From Mucilaginibacter sp. KACC 22063 (GTDB lineage Bacteria > Bacteroidota > Bacteroidia > Sphingobacteriales > Sphingobacteriaceae): 64,000 nt of DNA. Within the stretch, counting starts at the first letter, position 1; every line of letters starts with the position of its first letter. The notes under the pieces are model-generated. The model saw only the letters and a list, made by a program, of their open reading frames with translations, was not told the origin of the DNA and ran no database searches. The translations under genes were made by a program, and so were the position numbers. Shown in pieces: positions 53,185-61,788 of the stretch. The stretch is taken from positions 1,488,001 through 1,552,000 of the forward strand of contig NZ_CP117877.1 in assembly GCF_028736115.1 (NCBI RefSeq). Reading direction: 5' to 3'.

Positions 53185-55062
53185 ATGGTTTCAGAGCCAA
53201 GCAATATATCATCTCCTGATTTACTGTCAAACGGCTTTAATCCGCAGCTGTACACCCTTTTTATGCAAAATCCAAGCCCTACTGCAGTATTTAGCGGGCA
53301 TAATGGAATATGTGAAGTTTTTAATCCGGCATTTGCAAAACTATGGGGTTACCGTACGGCTCATCACAAACCAATAAGCGAAGTATGGCCCGAGCTTAAT
53401 AATAGCAGATGGCATGAAATTGCTGACCGTGTTATCAATAAAAATGAAACAGTTTATTACTATAGTTATGCTGCACAGGGCAATTGGGCAAACAGCGGCA
53501 AACTTGAAACTGCTTATTTTGATTTTGTTTTTTCGCCATATAAAAATGGGGAGGGCCAAAATATAGGTGTAATATCAACAGGATTTAATGTTACCGATCG
53601 TGTAGAAACACTTGAAAGACTGGCTGACCAGGAACTGCTGCTTAAAAGTGTGACAGAAGCAGCAGCAACAGCATTATGGGTGATAGATGATAAAGGAGAT
53701 ATTACGTTTGTAAGCGAAGCGTGGCTGGAGTGGACCTGCAAACCTTTGTCAGATCACCTGGGCCGTGGGTGGCTGCAAAGTGTGGAAGAAGAGGAGCGTG
53801 AGGTTGTATTTCATCACTTTGCAAAGCGCTTTGCCAACCGTAAATTATACAATATTGATTTTAGGATACATGGCCCTAAGGGCGAGGTAATATGGATAGC
53901 CGCTGCCGGAAAGCCCCGATATCTGCCCGATGGTACTTTTGCCGGTTATGTAGGCTCATGTATGGATATTACGGCCCGTAAAGAGTCGGAAATGCTGCTG
54001 TGCGAAAGTGAGGAACGCTTCCGTAAAATTGCGGATACAGCACCTGTACTGATATGGATGGCCGGGCCCGATAAGAAAAGCATATTTTACAATCAAAGCT
54101 GGCTTAATTTTACAGGGCGTACCTTGCATGACTTGTTGGCTGATGAGCAACTGAGCTTTGTGCATCCTGATGACCGTGCTAAATTAACAAATGCCTACAA
54201 CGAAGCGTTTGAAGCGCACGATGAGTTTTATGCCGAATATCGTATAAAGCGCTATGATGATGAATACAAATGGACGGGAATGCGCTTTATTCCGCGTTTT
54301 ACTCCCGATGGCGTTTTTGAGGGTTATATCTCATCGGGTATGGACATTACTGAAAACAAAGAGCATGAAGAACTGAAAAACGAGTTTATTGGCATGGCAA
54401 GTCACGAACTTAAAACGCCTATTACCTCAATTAAAGCGTATATACAGCTGCTTCAGAATATTTATAAAAACGACGACGATGACGAGTTTCTGAAAAAGTC
54501 ATTAAGCACTGTAAATACGCAGATCAACAAACTGATCAGGTTAATTACAGAGTTGCTGGATGTATCAAAGATCGAAAGCGGACGTATGAGCCTTAATACG
54601 GAAGTTTTTTTGTTGAACGGCCTTGTGAAAGAAATTGTTGACGAAGTGCAGCACATATCGCCAAGGCATGATATTGTATTGCACGAAAAAGATCAACTAT
54701 ACGTTGACGCCGACCGCGACCGCCTGGCGCAGGTGATTACCAACCTGCTTACCAATGCTGTAAAATATTCGCCGGATACTGATCATATAGATATTACAAT
54801 AGAACGTAAAAATGGTGATGTGGTAGTTTCTGTACGCGATTATGGTATAGGCATCAGCCAGGAAGAGCAAAAGAAAGTATTTAACAGGTTCTATAGGGTA
54901 GAAGGGCGCAACGAGCAAACTTTTTCGGGTTTTGGTATTGGTTTATATGTGGCCGCTGAAATTATACATCGCCATAATGGCAAAATATGGGTTGAAAGTG
55001 AGAAAAAAGGTGAGGGCTCTACATTTAAAATATCTTTAAAAGAAGCGGAGCAGACAATTTAG
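53185..55062 (+). CDS. Multi-PAS sensor histidine kinase
   Basis: Soluble sensor kinase of 625 residues without TM segments. Three PAS domains at about 20-140, 150-265 and 275-390; the second and third have PAC ends (VGSCMDITARKESE and ISSGMDITENKEHE). HisKA with H-box FIGMASHELKTPITS (His407), then HATPase_c with NLLTNAVKYSPD, RDYGIGISQEE, FNRFYRVEG, and GFGIGLYVAAEII. A complete kinase of the classical SHELKTP class, distinct from the SHDLQEPLR kinase at 31893. No adjacent response regulator, so an orphan. Signal unknown. Confidence 0.95.
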   Translation: MVSEPSNISSPDLLSNGFNPQLYTLFMQNPSPTAVFSGHNGICEVFNPAFAKLWGYRTAHHKPISEVWPELNNSRWHEIADRVINKNETVYYYSYAAQGNWANSGKLETAYFDFVFSPYKNGEGQNIGVISTGFNVTDRVETLERLADQELLLKSVTEAAATALWVIDDKGDITFVSEAWLEWTCKPLSDHLGRGWLQSVEEEEREVVFHHFAKRFANRKLYNIDFRIHGPKGEVIWIAAAGKPRYLPDGTFAGYVGSCMDITARKESEMLLCESEERFRKIADTAPVLIWMAGPDKKSIFYNQSWLNFTGRTLHDLLADEQLSFVHPDDRAKLTNAYNEAFEAHDEFYAEYRIKRYDDEYKWTGMRFIPRFTPDGVFEGYISSGMDITENKEHEELKNEFIGMASHELKTPITSIKAYIQLLQNIYKNDDDDEFLKKSLSTVNTQINKLIRLITELLDVSKIESGRMSLNTEVFLLNGLVKEIVDEVQHISPRHDIVLHEKDQLYVDADRDRLAQVITNLLTNAVKYSPDTDHIDITIERKNGDVVVSVRDYGIGISQEEQKKVFNRFYRVEGRNEQTFSGFGIGLYVAAEIIHRHNGKIWVESEKKGEGSTFKISLKEAEQTI

Positions 55063-55063
55063 T

Positions 55064-55145
55064 TCATAGTTAATGGATAATAGATCATAGTTAATATTTC
55101 GTTTCAGCTTTTCACTTTCAGCTTTTTACTTTCAACTTTAAGCTA
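55064..55145 (+). repeat. Short direct repeats and TTTCA(G/A)CTTT tract
   Basis: TCATAGTTAAT occurs at 55064 and again at 55085 (period 21). It is followed at about 55101-55145 by four to five imperfect units of TTTCAGCTT / TTTCAACTT. Non-coding, between the kinase and YtxH genes. Such tracts are common between genes of this group. Confidence 0.5.
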
Positions 55146-55238
55146 TCTCATTCCCCATTATTTTTTTTTAAATTGTTTAAACCATAAGGTGTAGAATTTG
55201 TTGAACTTATGATTCATCTACTTAAAAGTTAAATAAAT

Positions 55239-55571
55239 ATGAAAGATCAAACCAAAGTTATTGCAGCGCTTTTAGTAGGTGCTGCTGCGGGCGCGGCTAT
55301 AGGATTATTACTTGCACCCGAAAGCGGAAGCGAACTAAGAGACGACATCGCTGATTATGTAAACGACTTATTCGACAAAGCTAAAAATCAGGCTCAAAAC
55401 ACCGTTGGCGACATTAAAGATTACAGCAGCAGTGTTGTTGAAAAAGCAAAATCTAAATTCAATGGTATCGTAGGCGATGCTTCTGAATATGGACAAGACG
55501 TTGCAGAAAATGCAAAAGATAAAGTTAAAAGTACAGCTAATGACTGGAATAATTCAGTTCAACAAGCGTAA
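55239..55571 (+). CDS. YtxH domain-containing protein
   Basis: Small protein of 110 residues. N-terminal glycine/alanine-rich hydrophobic helix VIAALLVGAAAGAAIGLLLAPESGSELRDDI is the YtxH signature, followed by a long amphipathic helical tail full of Lys, Asp and Ala (YVNDLFDKAKNQAQN, ENAKDKVKSTANDW), similar to LEA-like or apolipoprotein-like helices. Associated with general stress in related bacteria. Membrane-anchored with cytoplasmic tail, by prediction. Terminator directly behind, so single-gene transcript. Confidence 0.92.
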   Translation: MKDQTKVIAALLVGAAAGAAIGLLLAPESGSELRDDIADYVNDLFDKAKNQAQNTVGDIKDYSSSVVEKAKSKFNGIVGDASEYGQDVAENAKDKVKSTANDWNNSVQQA

Positions 55572-55590
55572 TTAACTTCTTAAATACTAC

Positions 55591-55618
55591 AAAAAGAGCC
55601 ACATATGTGGCTCTTTTT
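55591..55618. terminator. Terminator of the YtxH gene (28-bp palindrome)
   Basis: Perfect palindrome AAAAAGAGCCACAT / ATGTGGCTCTTTTT, 20 bases past the stop, with T run on the plus strand. Confidence 0.85.
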
Positions 55619-55719
55619 ATTTAGACTAAATTTATTAAACTAAAATTTGTAAATAATCAATAAATTTTATTTCTTTGCAGAAGTTATTTTAATAGGGGTA
55701 TTAAATGACTATGAATGAA

Positions 55720-55749
55720 AGCCGGACTGTATAGTCCGGCTTTTGCTTT
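55720..55749 (+). terminator. Second hairpin terminator, between YtxH and DUF892-type gene
   Basis: Nine-bp stem (AGCCGGACT / AGTCCGGCT, loop GTAT) then TTTGCTTTTTT on the plus strand. As the YtxH message already stops at 55591, it may end a separate short transcript or serve the minus strand. Confidence 0.6.
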
Positions 55750-55750
55750 T

Positions 55751-56248
55751 TTATTCAGACAGGTATTCATCAGCTATTGTTAAAAATAGCTTATCATCAT
55801 CTTTTGACTCATCGAAACATTCTGTCATTAACTGCTCAATATCTTTGTAACCAAGCATAATAGATAGCCTTCTGAGCATCCGGTATGATATAATGTTCAC
55901 ATGCTCAATCAATTGCATCTGCACCATAATGTCTACATCCCTTATCATTGGTTTTTCAGGGTCATTAAGTTCGCAGGCATGTTTCATGATGGTTTTAATA
56001 GGCTCTTCATGCACCTCTGAGGGATGTTCATGCAGCATTTCATAAATTTCATCCATTCTGACAATCTGCTTTTTAACATCGTGATGCAGTTCTTCAAGCG
56101 CCTGTATCAGTATAGTAAGATCTGTACATTTAATTACCTGTGGTAAGTGCCGGTTAAGGTATTGCTTACCAAAATAGATTTTGTTAAGGTAATACATAAA
56201 AAGCTTGTACTGAACATCGGGGTCTGTTTGTTTATTTAAGTTTTCCAT
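55751..56248 (-). CDS. DUF892-type (YciE/YciF, ferritin-like) protein
   Basis: All-helical cytoplasmic protein of 165 residues. FMYYLNKIYFGKQYLNRHLPQVI at the start matches the YciF-type first helix (L-x-x-I-Y-x-x-E-K-x-L), but the metal-binding Glu is replaced here by Gly, and later helices KTIMKHACELNDPEKPMIRDVDIMVQMQLIEHVNIISYRML keep the typical Asp/His/Glu pattern (I-x-x-x-E-H-x-x-I-x-x-Y). The family is linked to stress response. Metal binding in this member is unsure. Monocistronic. Confidence 0.75.
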   Translation of the reverse strand: MENLNKQTDPDVQYKLFMYYLNKIYFGKQYLNRHLPQVIKCTDLTILIQALEELHHDVKKQIVRMDEIYEMLHEHPSEVHEEPIKTIMKHACELNDPEKPMIRDVDIMVQMQLIEHVNIISYRMLRRLSIMLGYKDIEQLMTECFDESKDDDKLFLTIADEYLSE

Positions 56249-56501
56249 GTAAGTAATATTTTACCGCTTGTGTAGCCTGAATATTTTGAATTAGGGCTGT
56301 TTGGGTTGATCTGACAAAAGCTGAAACTGTTATGGCCGATAATTGTTTTTAATAATTATTAACAGAAAACTGTAAACCAGTAAGATAAACCAGCAAGCCA
56401 GAATAACTTAACAGTTAGACTGAAATGGTCGATATGGAAAAGATAGGCTTTGGAAGCAGCAATTACATCACCTCAATTTAATTACGTTATTTTGCAATGA
56501 T

Positions 56502-57449
56502 ATGAAATGGAAGCTTGGTGATTTTGTACGCTTTGTTGATGAGCGGCGCGAGGGATATATAACCCGTATTTTTGATGACCAGATGATTGGCGTTACCGGG
56601 GACGACGATTTTGAGATACCTGTATTGGCCAGTAAGGTAACATCAGTTTACGGGCATGAGGCATCAGCTGCAAAACGAGGCGAAGAACAGACGGTTGCTT
56701 TACAACCCTTAGAAAGCTTTGTAAAATATGGCGTTCATATAGCGGTAGTGCCAGATGCTAAGGCTGCTTCAGTTGTGCGTTTCTACCTGGTGAATGAAAC
56801 CTCATTTACGCTTTTAGTTACATTGGCAAGCACACAACAGGATAAGCATAAAGGCGAATTTTCAGGGATGATAGGCCCGCAGTCGGCAACAGAAATTTAT
56901 ACGGCTCAACTGGCAGATATCCAGTTATGGCCAATATTTGACTTGCAGGCATTATACTTTACACCGCAAAACGTTAAGCCCTTAAAGCCTATAACACTTA
57001 CCGAAAAGTTTAAAGCTAAGGACTTCTCTGGCGTAAAGAAAACTATACCTGTTTTAAACAAAGCAGGGTGGCTGATCCGTATAGACGAGCCTGAAGTAAT
57101 ACTTGATCCTCAAAAATTAAAGGAGAGCTTTTTTAAACCAGCTGAAGAAAAGATAGAGATTGCCCGGCCTGAAAACGAGATCGACTTGCACATTGAAAAA
57201 CTCCGCGACGATTACCACTTTTTAAACGGCAGCGAAATACTGAATATTCAACTTACTCATTTTAAAAAAGCATTGGATGCCGCCATAGTACATCAAATGC
57301 AAGGCATTGTATTTATTCATGGTACAGGCAATGGTATTTTAAAACACGAATTGCACAAACAGTTGAGTAAGCACCCCAAAGTGCAAACCTATATGGATGC
57401 ACATAAAGAGAAGTTTGGTTTTGGAGCTACAAGAGTAGTTTTAAAATAA
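56502..57449 (+). CDS. DUF2027 and Smr domain protein
   Basis: Protein of 315 residues. N-terminal DUF2027-type region (MKWKLGDFVRFVDERREGYITRIFDDQMIGVTGDDDFEIPV, an SH3-like barrel), a middle beta domain, and a C-terminal Smr domain at about 225-315: EIDLHIEKL at its start and IVFIHGTGNGILKHELHKQLS, with H-G-x-G as the MutS2-like nuclease motif. Smr domains nick or bind nucleic acid. Widely kept in Bacteroidota with this domain order. Monocistronic, ended by the hairpin at 57454. Confidence 0.93.
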   Translation: MKWKLGDFVRFVDERREGYITRIFDDQMIGVTGDDDFEIPVLASKVTSVYGHEASAAKRGEEQTVALQPLESFVKYGVHIAVVPDAKAASVVRFYLVNETSFTLLVTLASTQQDKHKGEFSGMIGPQSATEIYTAQLADIQLWPIFDLQALYFTPQNVKPLKPITLTEKFKAKDFSGVKKTIPVLNKAGWLIRIDEPEVILDPQKLKESFFKPAEEKIEIARPENEIDLHIEKLRDDYHFLNGSEILNIQLTHFKKALDAAIVHQMQGIVFIHGTGNGILKHELHKQLSKHPKVQTYMDAHKEKFGFGATRVVLK

Positions 57450-57453
57450 TTTA

Positions 57454-57501
57454 ATAGATAGCTGATTTGATGAAGAATATTTTATCAAATCAGCTATCTA
57501 T
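57454..57501. terminator. Bidirectional terminator between Smr and FtsX genes
   Basis: Perfect 18-bp inverted repeat (57454-57471 and 57484-57501) with 12-base loop; convergent genes end on both sides. Confidence 0.75.
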
Positions 57502-57502
57502 A

Positions 57503-59886
57503 TTACTCTGTTTTTAAGCTCTTAATCGGGTTAGTTAAGGCCGCTTTAATACTTTGGTAACTCACAGTAGCTAAGGTAAGTACCATGGCTACCAGTGCAG
57601 TAAGGGCAAAGATCCACCATGGTATAGTAGTCCTGTACTCATATTTTTCCAGCCATTTGTGCATCAGGTACCATGCTGTAGGTCCTGCTATTAGTAAAGC
57701 AACACCAATAAGCATTATAAATTCGGCCGACATTAAACCCCACAGATGTAAGACCGAAGCGCCAAGTACCTTTCTTACACCCAATTCTTTTGTACGCTGC
57801 TCTGCCATAAATGAGGCCATGCCATATAGACCAAGGCAACTGATGAAAATAGCCAGGATAGTAAAGAAATTGGCCAATTTACCTACACGTTGTTCATTCT
57901 CAAACTTACGCTGGTATTCTTCATCTGTAAATTGATAACTGAAAGGTTGTGACGGGTTATATTTTTTAAAAATTGTTTCAATCTTACTGATAGCATCATT
58001 GGTAGGCATTCGGTTGTTTAATCTGACAGTAATGTTTGGTAGTGCCTGATGATCCATTACAAAAACCCCACGGAACACAGGCAAGTAAGGCGAATACATG
58101 ATGATATCATTTACAACGCCTATTACATGAAATGCCTGGCCGTCCCAGTTAATTGTTTTACCAACCGGGTCCTTTAAATTCATGAACTTAACGGCTGATT
58201 CATTTAATATGATTCCTATCGAGTCGGTAGGGAAGTCTTTCGAAAAATCCCGTCCTTCTTTAATTTTCCAGTTAATAGTTTTGCCAAAACCAAAAGATGT
58301 TCTTACAACAGAAAAATCGCCCTGAACTTCGGGGGCTTTTCCTTCCCAGCTAAAGCCATTATCTACTTCTTGTATGGCAGTAACAGGGCTTGATGATTCT
58401 GCAATGCTACTAACCGCTCCCGAACCTTTTAATTCACCCTCAAAGGCATCAAAGTGTTTATGAATATCATCCGTCATTGCGTTTATGGTAAGCAGCCCGT
58501 CTTTATCGTAGCCTGCTTTTTTCTCCCGTGCAAATTGTACTTGTTTAAACACGACTATGGTGCCAATAATCAATATCACTGAAATTGTAAATTGCAAAAC
58601 AACCAATACCTTACGAGGAATGGATGCCATTTTGCCGGCCTTAAAAGTGCCTTTTAAAACTTTTACCGGTTTAAATGATGATAAGTATAGTGCAGGATAA
58701 GTGCCGGCTACAAAACCGGTAAACGCAGCAAAGCATAAACCGGTTATCCAGAACATTGGCTGGCGCCATAATATCTGCAAATTTTTACCTGCTACCTGGT
58801 TGAAATAAGGAAGTATCAGCTCTACTAAGATCAATGAAACTGCAAAAGCAATTACAGCCACAACAACTGATTCTGCAAAAAACTGTTTAACTAACTGGGT
58901 ACGTAATGATCCTACAGCCTTACGTATACCTACTTCTTTAGCCCTCTTTTCAGATCTGGCTGTGCTTAGGTTCATGAAATTAATGCAGGCCAGCAGGAGA
59001 ACAAAACTCCCGATGATGCCAAACATCCACACAAACTCAATACGTCCGCCGATTTGCATACCATTTTTAAATTCACTGTACAGATGCCACCTGCTCATGG
59101 GATGGAGAAAGACCCTGGGTTTAAAAGCAGCTTCGGCCGGATGTACCTGGCGAAGTTTTACATTTTTTATCTTTTTAGATAATGTATTGAAATCGGCATT
59201 GTCTGAAATCTGTACATAAGTTATAAATGAGTTGTTGCGCCACGGGTTGGTGTATTTTTCAGACCAATTTAAATTGTCGATATACAGTTTCCAGGGTGCT
59301 ATGAAGGTAAGATCCCGAAAATCAGAATTAGAAGGTAGATCCTCATACACACCGCTTACGGTAACATCTGATTTGCCATCAATCTTTATACGCTTGTTCA
59401 TTGGTCAGCATCACCGAATAATGCCTTAGCTGTTGATGCTGATAATATGATGGATTGTTTATCGTACAATGCCTTACGTGTTCCTTTAAGCATTCTCAGC
59501 GAAAGCATATCGGTAATTTCAGGTTCAATGAAATTACCTTTCTGATTTATTTTATTTTCACCAAAAGCCAGTACGTGGTTGATCAACCACGTTGCCATAG
59601 CCACATGCTTAAAATCACCGCTGTACTCTTTACGTAACTGATCGCCCATTACATAAGGTACCGCTGTTTGTGAGTTAGTTTCGCCATTAAAGGTTTGGTT
59701 TTGCATTACAATGCCCAGCCGGTCATGATTAGGATAATCCCGGTTAAAAGTTAACTCGCTATATATCCAAAGGCCAATCAGTATAGCTACCGCCATACCG
59801 GCAGAAAGCCCCAGAATATTTATAATGGAGTGCGCCTTGTTTTTAATAAGGTTTCGCCAGGCTATTTTAAGATAGTTGCTGATCAT
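57503..59886 (-). pseudogene. MacB/FtsX-type ABC transporter permease split by a frameshift
   Basis: Two consecutive frames make one protein of about 794 residues, the usual length of Bacteroidota MacB_PCD/FtsX permeases. The first part (59886 to 59398, 162 residues) has SNYLKIAWRNLIKNKAHSIINILGLSAGMAVAILIG and ends SASTAKALFGDADQ, then stop. The second (59401 to 57503, 632 residues) begins MNKRIKIDGKSDVTVSGVYEDLP, which in intact relatives follows GDADP without a break. One base is lacking in the C run of GACC-AATG near 59402-59404; restoring it joins the frames. The ends overlap as ATGA, so termination-reinitiation could still make both halves. Later TM blocks and the FtsX core (EKRAKEVGIRKAVGS, ELGVRKVLGAS) are intact. 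Sequence error is also possible. No ATPase gene adjacent. Confidence 0.85.
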
Positions 59887-60001
59887 GGCTTAAGTTGTTT
59901 TATGAGAAAATATAAGTCAATACGGTTAATAAATATGCCATTAAGGCAAGTTGCTGACTGTTTGGTGTTTAGCTATTTAATATTGGTTTATTACTGTTCG
60001 G

Positions 60002-60024
60002 AAACGTACAGATAGCGTACGTTT
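60002..60024. promoter_or_regulatory. Inverted repeat in the permease-amidase divergent region
   Basis: AAACGTAC (60002-60009), seven bases, GTACGTTT (60017-60024): perfect 8-bp arms. Lies 78 bases before the amidase start, just upstream of T-rich promoter-like sequence. Confidence 0.45.
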
Positions 60025-60101
60025 TTATACTTTTTGCACTAAATAAACAAACAACTTTGCTTTACAATTATTTATACGATTTTTGTGCAGCAATAATAAG
60101 G

Positions 60102-60911
60102 ATGGTATATCTAAAAAATTTACAACGAACTGTTTACGTTTTATCAGCGCTGATTTTGAGCCTGACACTTTTATCTTTCAAACCCCAATCAGATTCTACT
60201 AATCAATTTCGTTTTCATACCATTGTTATTGATGCAGGCCATGGGGGTAAAGACCCCGGAGCACACGGCGCATTTTCAACAGAAAAGAAAGTGGCTTTGG
60301 CCATTGCTTTAAAACTACAGAAGGCTTTAGAGGCGCAATTGCCTGAAATTAATACAGTAATGACACGCAGTACTGATGTGTTTATCCCCCTGAATGAACG
60401 TGCACGTATCGCCAATACACACAAAGGAAATCTGTTTATTTCTATACATTGTAATTCGTCCCCGCTGGCGCATGGCAAAGATAAGGGCTCGCTGTTCCTG
60501 GTTTATGGTTATCACCGCAGCGGCGAACAAAGAGAGGCCATCCGCGAAAACGCTTCCATATTTATTGAGAAGAACTATAAGGAAAATTATAGTGACTACG
60601 ACCCAAATTCGCCTGCGGCTGCCATTATATTAAACAACTATATGCTGCGCTACCGTAAGCAAAGCATACTGTTCAGCACGTTGCTTAACGAGGAAATTAA
60701 AGACACCTATAACCGCCATACCTTTGGTGTTAAGGAGCAGGGGATACTTGTTTTGGCACACAGCGCTATGCCTGCTGTACTTGTAGAAACAGGCTTTATC
60801 AACAACGAGGACGATGAGGAATATCTCAACTCTGAAGAAGGGCAGATGCAAATTGTTAACTCGATTGTGAAAGCTGTTAAGGCTTATAAAGAACGGATTA
60901 CGAACAACTAA
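60102..60911 (+). CDS. N-acetylmuramoyl-L-alanine amidase (Amidase_3)
   Basis: Periplasmic zinc enzyme that removes the peptide from MurNAc in peptidoglycan, acting in cell separation. I place the start at ATG 60102 (MVYLKNLQRT), preceded by AAGG; a TTG at 60057 is unlikely. N-terminal hydrophobic segment VYVLSALILSLTLLSF is a signal or anchor. The catalytic domain has TIVIDAGHGGKDPGAHG (first zinc His), NLFISIHCNSSP (second His region), and VLVETGFINNEDDEEYL with the catalytic Glu, all of the AmiC type. No SPOR or LysM domain. Length 269 residues. Confidence 0.94.
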   Translation: MVYLKNLQRTVYVLSALILSLTLLSFKPQSDSTNQFRFHTIVIDAGHGGKDPGAHGAFSTEKKVALAIALKLQKALEAQLPEINTVMTRSTDVFIPLNERARIANTHKGNLFISIHCNSSPLAHGKDKGSLFLVYGYHRSGEQREAIRENASIFIEKNYKENYSDYDPNSPAAAIILNNYMLRYRKQSILFSTLLNEEIKDTYNRHTFGVKEQGILVLAHSAMPAVLVETGFINNEDDEEYLNSEEGQMQIVNSIVKAVKAYKERITNN

Positions 60912-60947
60912 GCGATTTTGATTTTAAGATGATAAAAATCTACTTAA

Positions 60948-60982
60948 TTTGTAGACTTTTAATATCCGAATAAATATATTTG
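60948..60982 (+). promoter_or_regulatory. Bacteroidota-type promoter of the peroxiredoxin gene
   Basis: TTTG at 60948-60951, 23 bases, then TATATTTG at 60975-60982 (exact TAnnTTTG). It gives a leader of about 20 bases before the ATG at 61011. Spacing is slightly longer than the usual 19-21. Confidence 0.6.
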
Positions 60983-61010
60983 TTCTGATAACATCTAAAT
61001 CAAAAACATT

Positions 61011-61646
61011 ATGAGTTTAAGATTAGGCGATAAAGCGCCAAACTTTAAGGCACAAACCTCAGAAGGGGAGATCGATTTTTATGAATTTCTTGGCGATAGC
61101 TGGGGCGTTTTGTTTTCTCACCCGGCAGACTATACTCCTGTTTGTACAACCGAGCTTGGCCGTACAGCATCTTTAAAAGAAGAGTTTGACAAACGTAACG
61201 TAAAGGTAGCCGCTTTGAGTGTAGATTCTGTAGAATCGCACAAAGGTTGGATAAATGATATCAACGAGACACAGAACGTGGAAGTGAACTTCCCTATCAT
61301 TGCCGACGAGAACCGCGAAATTGCAGAAGCATATGATATGATACATCCAAATGCTTCGCTTACGGCAACAGTACGTTCATTATTTATTATAGCTCCGGAC
61401 AAAACCATTAAGCTGATGATTACTTATCCGGCTTCAACAGGACGTAATTTTCAGGAGATTTTACGTGTGATTGATTCATTGCAGTTAACCGCTAATTACA
61501 GTGTATCTACTCCGGCAGACTGGAAAGATGGCGAGCCCGTAGTGATTTCACCTGCTATTAAAAACGAAGATATTCCGGCTAAATTCCCGAAAGGGCATGT
61601 GGAGGTTAAGCCGTATCTGCGTATGACACCACAGCCTAACAAATAA
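61011..61646 (+). CDS. 1-Cys peroxiredoxin (Prx6 type)
   Basis: Cytoplasmic peroxidase of 211 residues reducing hydrogen peroxide and organic peroxides. Peroxidatic Cys45 in HPADYTPVCTTELG with the Thr and His39 that mark the Prx6 group; no second Cys anywhere in the chain, so it must be recycled by an outside thiol. The C-terminal Prx6 extension (ADWKDGEPVVISPAIKNEDIPAKFPKG) is complete. Own promoter upstream, so probably a single gene. Confidence 0.96.
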   Translation: MSLRLGDKAPNFKAQTSEGEIDFYEFLGDSWGVLFSHPADYTPVCTTELGRTASLKEEFDKRNVKVAALSVDSVESHKGWINDINETQNVEVNFPIIADENREIAEAYDMIHPNASLTATVRSLFIIAPDKTIKLMITYPASTGRNFQEILRVIDSLQLTANYSVSTPADWKDGEPVVISPAIKNEDIPAKFPKGHVEVKPYLRMTPQPNK

Positions 61647-61788
61647 GATTTGGCTGATAAAGCAATGGGCTGCCTGTTTAGGCGGCCTTTTTTATGTGTA
61701 TTATTTTCTTGGTGTATTTTTTACACAATTGATTATTTTTTTAATATACTTGAACCATTATTTGGAACCAATCCATTAAACCTCTTTT

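Noticed and set aside
53180..53377. 65-codon frame at the start of the large PAS kinase gene
   Set aside because: Overlaps the first PAS domain in another frame; the kinase frame at 53185 is conserved.
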